NCBI GenBank assembly: GCA_025935515.1 | Contig: JAICVC010000010.1 | Location: forward strand, 1-24,519 | Length of the DNA: 24,519 bases | Direction of reading: 5' to 3' | Source of the DNA: Sphingomonas sp. | Lineage (GTDB): Bacteria; Pseudomonadota; Alphaproteobacteria; Sphingomonadales; Sphingomonadaceae | Part shown: one piece after another, positions 21,555 through 24,519 of the stretch | Position numbering within the stretch: position 1 is the stretch's first letter | How the letters are laid out: every line of letters starts with the position of its first letter | The notes under the pieces: model-generated | The model's database searches: none | What the model saw: only the letters and a program-made list of their open reading frames with translations | What the model was told of the DNA's origin: nothing | Program-made: the position numbers and the translations under genes

Positions 21555-22223
21555 TTGTTCAAGCTGATCATCGGCAATCGCGCTTATTCGAGCTGGTCGA
21601 TGCGCGGGTGGCTCGCCTGCAAGCAATCGGACGACGAGTTCGAGGAGTTGGTCGTGCCGATGTTCGACGACGAATGGGAGAAGCGGCGCGAAGGCGACGA
21701 ATTCGCCCCATCGCTCGGTAAGGTGCCGATCCTGTGGGACGGCGACATCGTCGTTTGGGACAGCCTTGCCATCATCGAGTTCTTATCCGACCGCTACGGC
21801 AGCGCGCTTTACTGGCCGGAAGACGAAGGCGCGCGCGCGGTCGCCCGGTCGATGGCCGCGGAGATGCATTCGGGGTTCGCCAACCTGCGGCGCGAGCTGC
21901 CGATGAACGTCCGCAAGAGCTTCACTCCGGCCAAACTCAGCGAGCCGGTGCGCGAGGAGATCGATCGCATCCTCCAGCTGTGGGCGCAGGCCCGGGCGCG
22001 CTTCGGCGGCACCGGCGACTATCTGTTCGGCGACTGGTGCGCCGCGGACATGATGTACGCGCCGGTCGTGACCCGGTTCATCACCCATGGCGTCGCGATG
22101 CCGAGCTTCGCTGGAGTCTACATGAAGGCGGTGCTGTCGCACCCGCACGTCGCCGAGTGGATCGAAAAGGCCCAGGACGAGCCTTGGGTCATCGAGGCTT
22201 ACGAGAGCGGCAGGGCCGCCTAG
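21555..22223 (+). CDS. Glutathione S-transferase family protein
   Basis: A 222-aa cytosolic GST with an N-terminal thioredoxin-like domain (FKLIIGNRAYSSWSMRGWL; GKVPILWDGDIVVWDSLAI with the cis-Pro and the Ser of the glutathione site) and an all-helical C-domain from about residue 90. The start is TTG at 21555, supported by AGGGAG 6 nt upstream. Substrate unknown. It is 10 nt after engB. Its TAG is interleaved with the cupin stop (shared CTAG at 22220-22223). Confidence 0.93.
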   Translation: MFKLIIGNRAYSSWSMRGWLACKQSDDEFEELVVPMFDDEWEKRREGDEFAPSLGKVPILWDGDIVVWDSLAIIEFLSDRYGSALYWPEDEGARAVARSMAAEMHSGFANLRRELPMNVRKSFTPAKLSEPVREEIDRILQLWAQARARFGGTGDYLFGDWCAADMMYAPVVTRFITHGVAMPSFAGVYMKAVLSHPHVAEWIEKAQDEPWVIEAYESGRAA

Positions 22224-22666
22224 TAAGGCGTGCCGTCGCGGTGGGCATAGGTCCCTTCGGGGGTGAAGACCAAATCGACATCCGAATAGCCGCCGCCGGT
22301 GTTGGTCCCGCCGCCAATGACGACAAAGGTGCAATCCTGGCCGCTCTCGTTGCGCAGATGATGCCCGTTGGTGCTGCCCTTGGGCCAGGCCGCGCAATCG
22401 CCGGGTCGGAGGATCGTGCGGCCCTCGTCCTCGACCAGCACCGCCTCACCTTCCAGCATGACCAGGAACTCGTCCTCGCCATTGTGCCAGTGGCGCTGGG
22501 ACGACCAGGCGCCGGGTTTCAGGACGACATGGCTCACGCCGAAATCGGTGAGTCCGGTCGCCGTCGCGAGGCGGCGGTACCAGCGGCCCGCGACCTCCTG
22601 GTCGTACGGCGAGGGATAGCCGGTGCGGTTGACCTGCTCGATGGCGTCGAGATCGATCCTGGGCAT
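22220..22666 (-). CDS. Cupin domain-containing protein
   Basis: A 148-aa single-cupin protein. Motif 1 is WHNGEDEFLVMLEGEA with candidate metal ligands H59, H61 and E65, and motif 2 includes PGDCAAWPKGSTNGHHL with H102/H103. The tail carries GGGTNTGGGYSDVDLVF. The ATG at 22666 is chosen because the sequence upstream belongs to the TonB-dependent receptor in another frame. It starts 28 nt after the receptor stop on the same strand, so they form a likely operon. Substrate unknown. Confidence 0.9.
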   Translation of the reverse strand: MPRIDLDAIEQVNRTGYPSPYDQEVAGRWYRRLATATGLTDFGVSHVVLKPGAWSSQRHWHNGEDEFLVMLEGEAVLVEDEGRTILRPGDCAAWPKGSTNGHHLRNESGQDCTFVVIGGGTNTGGGYSDVDLVFTPEGTYAHRDGTPY

Positions 22667-22694
22667 GGCGACCCAATAGCAGAACAACAGCGGT

Positions 22695-24519
22695 CTAGAA
22701 GGTGCCCTTGATCGACAGGTCGAAGATCGGCCCGACCAGCTGGTCGTGCTTCTCGATGAAGTTGATCGGCGCGCGGTCGCGGAAGCCGGAATAGACGGTG
22801 CGGTCGAGCAGGTGCCGGCCATTGAAGACGTTGTCGACCGTCAGCCGTACCGTCAGCCCGAGCAGGTTCTTGTGCTCGACGTAGAAGCCGGCAATCCACG
22901 GCAGGTCGAGCGAGCGATAGACTTCGGTCAGGAAGTAGTTCTTCGCATAGTGGCGGTACTGGACGTACGCGCTCCAGGCGAACGGCGTCCCCGGAACGTC
23001 GTGGCGCACCTGGGCGGTACCCCAGGCGTCCTGGATGCCGCTGATCGGCCGCTTCTGGCCGGTGAGCGGATCGCGCACGCGGGTCCGCTCGCCGCCGATC
23101 GTCAAGTCGAGCTTGGCGCCCTTCCAGCCCAGCGGATCGAGCACGAAGGTGCTGACGCTTTCGGCGCCGATGCGGTCGGCCCGGGGGAGATTGCCGATCC
23201 CCTCGCCAGTGTCGCCGATCGGGATGACGTCGACGATGTCCTCCACCCGGTAGTACCAGGTGCGCAGGCGGGTCTTCCCCCACGGGCCGAGATCGTGCGC
23301 GACCTCGGTCTCGACCTCCCAGCTTTGCGGCGGGACGAGATTGGGGTTGCCCGCGTTCTCGCGGTCTGAACTGAGCTGCGGCTGGGCAAGGAAATCGTAG
23401 AAGCTGATCTGGCCGACGCGCCGGCGCAGCTTGAGGCTGACGTCCCAGTCCTTTGCCGGCCGCCAGCCGAAGGTGACGCTGCCCTTGGGCCGAAAGAATT
23501 TGCGCGCGGGCTGGTCGTCGGGCGTGCGATCGAGCTTCGAGATTTCCGCGCCCGCGGCAACCTGCAGATCGAGATTCGCCGCCAGCGGCCGGCTCAATGT
23601 CACAATGCCCTCGTACCGGGTCTCGGTGACCTTGCCGGTGCCTTCCGGAAACGGCACCTCGACGAACTCCTCGTCGGAATTGAGCTGGAAGAGACCTCCC
23701 TTCTGGTCGAGCGAGTTGAACGCGCGCTCGAGCGACACCTGCCAGTCGTTCTTGCCGCTTTTCCAATGATATTCGCCGCGGCCGATCGTCTCCCCGAGAT
23801 GGGTGTCGCGGCTGAAGCGAGTGCCGATCGAATCCGCTCCGCTGGTGTCGAACCGCAGGATTTGCGTGACGATCAGCGGCTCGTGCTCCCAGTGGCGCAC
23901 GCCGATCAGCTTCAGCCGCCCCGGCCCGAGCGCAAACTCATAGTCGGCGTTGATGTCGGCATAATAGCCGTCCAGCTGCTGGACATTGGTCCGGCTGCGG
24001 CGTTCGCCGGTCACGAGCAGGCGGCGGTCCCGGCGGTCGACCGGGTTCCAGTAAGGCGTGTAGCCGAGCGTCAGATTGCCGACCGACGAGCCCGGGCCGT
24101 CCAGCCCGAACTTCGCCTGCATGTTCAGCGGCTCATATTCCGAGTGATAGACCTCGTGGCGGGTCTCGGTGAGCACATGGTTGCGGTCGTAGATCAGGAC
24201 CGGCCCGCCAAAGGCGCCGCGGCCCGGCTGATGCTTGAGCGACAGGGTGTAGTCGACCGGTCCAGCCTTGTCTGAATAGCTGACCGAGCCAGCCATGAAG
24301 CTCGGCTCCGCATAATGAGCGCGGAAGCTCGGCTCCCATTCGAACTGCCCGGTTCCGGCCGCCGTTGCCTTAAGTATGACGTTGGCGATCTGCCCCGACA
24401 GGCCGGCGATGCCGAGGCTTGCTGCGTCCAGGATCTCGATCCGGTCGACGCTCGCGGCCGAGGTCCGTTGCAGCTGGTCGATCGCTCCGCCCGATTTGTT
24501 GGCGATCCGCTGGCCGTTG
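22695..24519 (-). CDS. TonB-dependent receptor, C-terminal part (cut by window end)
   Basis: Outer-membrane gated channel for energy-dependent uptake of a large substrate. About 607 codons are present, without the N-terminus. The end of the plug domain is visible near the window edge (SVDRIEILDAASLGIAGLSG, IANVILKAT), followed by a long beta-barrel rich in alternating aromatic strands, such as LKLIGVRHWEHEPL and WYYRVEDIVDVI. It ends with a barrel-type terminal Phe (SIKGTF). The frame is intact across the part seen. Substrate cannot be told. A cupin gene follows in the same orientation. Confidence 0.9.
   Translation of the reverse strand, partial: NGQRIANKSGGAIDQLQRTSAASVDRIEILDAASLGIAGLSGQIANVILKATAAGTGQFEWEPSFRAHYAEPSFMAGSVSYSDKAGPVDYTLSLKHQPGRGAFGGPVLIYDRNHVLTETRHEVYHSEYEPLNMQAKFGLDGPGSSVGNLTLGYTPYWNPVDRRDRRLLVTGERRSRTNVQQLDGYYADINADYEFALGPGRLKLIGVRHWEHEPLIVTQILRFDTSGADSIGTRFSRDTHLGETIGRGEYHWKSGKNDWQVSLERAFNSLDQKGGLFQLNSDEEFVEVPFPEGTGKVTETRYEGIVTLSRPLAANLDLQVAAGAEISKLDRTPDDQPARKFFRPKGSVTFGWRPAKDWDVSLKLRRRVGQISFYDFLAQPQLSSDRENAGNPNLVPPQSWEVETEVAHDLGPWGKTRLRTWYYRVEDIVDVIPIGDTGEGIGNLPRADRIGAESVSTFVLDPLGWKGAKLDLTIGGERTRVRDPLTGQKRPISGIQDAWGTAQVRHDVPGTPFAWSAYVQYRHYAKNYFLTEVYRSLDLPWIAGFYVEHKNLLGLTVRLTVDNVFNGRHLLDRTVYSGFRDRAPINFIEKHDQLVGPIFDLSIKGTF

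Overview
The window looks like a chromosomal core region of an alphaproteobacterium, most likely a sphingomonad (Sphingomonas/Sphingomicrobium-like). The grounds are high GC content, a DUF2842 gene, the zapA - 6S RNA - 5-formyltetrahydrofolate cyclo-ligase order, a large TonB-dependent receptor, and short GTCATTGCGAG...CTCGCAATGAC inverted repeats. This placement comes from gene content and style, not from a database search. No phage, IS element, CRISPR array or defence island is visible.

Layout. Positions 1-945 (minus) hold an M23 peptidase and the 5' part of efp. Positions 987-2482 (plus) hold a DUF72 protein and a prolyl-4-hydroxylase-like 2OG-Fe(II) oxygenase. Positions 2479-8895 (minus) hold a compact carbon-metabolism operon: tkt, gap, pgk, a VOC protein, class I fructose-bisphosphate aldolase, and thiE. 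thiE carries a one-base frameshift in this sequence. Positions 9030-12061 (plus) hold a 57-aa coiled-coil ORF, zapA, 6S RNA, 5-FTHF cyclo-ligase, a 49-aa secreted or anchored small ORF, DUF2842 and a SleB-type cell-wall hydrolase. Positions 12058-14339 (minus) hold a J-domain membrane protein, tRNA-Asp(GTC), an AI-2E family transporter and tRNA-Leu(CAA). A TPP-dependent pyruvate-oxidase-like enzyme (plus) then converges on comM/yifB (minus). Positions 17920-21544 (plus) hold a PGPGW membrane protein and the conserved rpmH-rnpA-yidD-yidC-engB block for ribosome, RNase P and membrane-insertion functions. A GST follows. It converges on a cupin gene that lies downstream of a TonB-dependent receptor cut by the window end.

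How the genes work together. The tkt-gap-pgk-fba set covers the non-oxidative pentose phosphate and lower glycolytic/gluconeogenic steps; thiE would supply the TPP cofactor that transketolase needs. zapA with 6S RNA and FTHF ligase is a widely conserved neighbourhood. rpmH-rnpA-yidD-yidC couples translation and RNA processing to membrane protein insertion.

The most interesting observation is that rnpA has no canonical start codon after rpmH. Its frame is open through the whole of rpmH to an ATG that lies four nucleotides before the rpmH ATG, the nested arrangement known from Thermus. Other points are three copies of an inverted repeat, two of which supply the start codon of the next gene (thiE, engB), and the fact that all four convergent gene pairs overlap by exactly 4 nt with interleaved stop codons.
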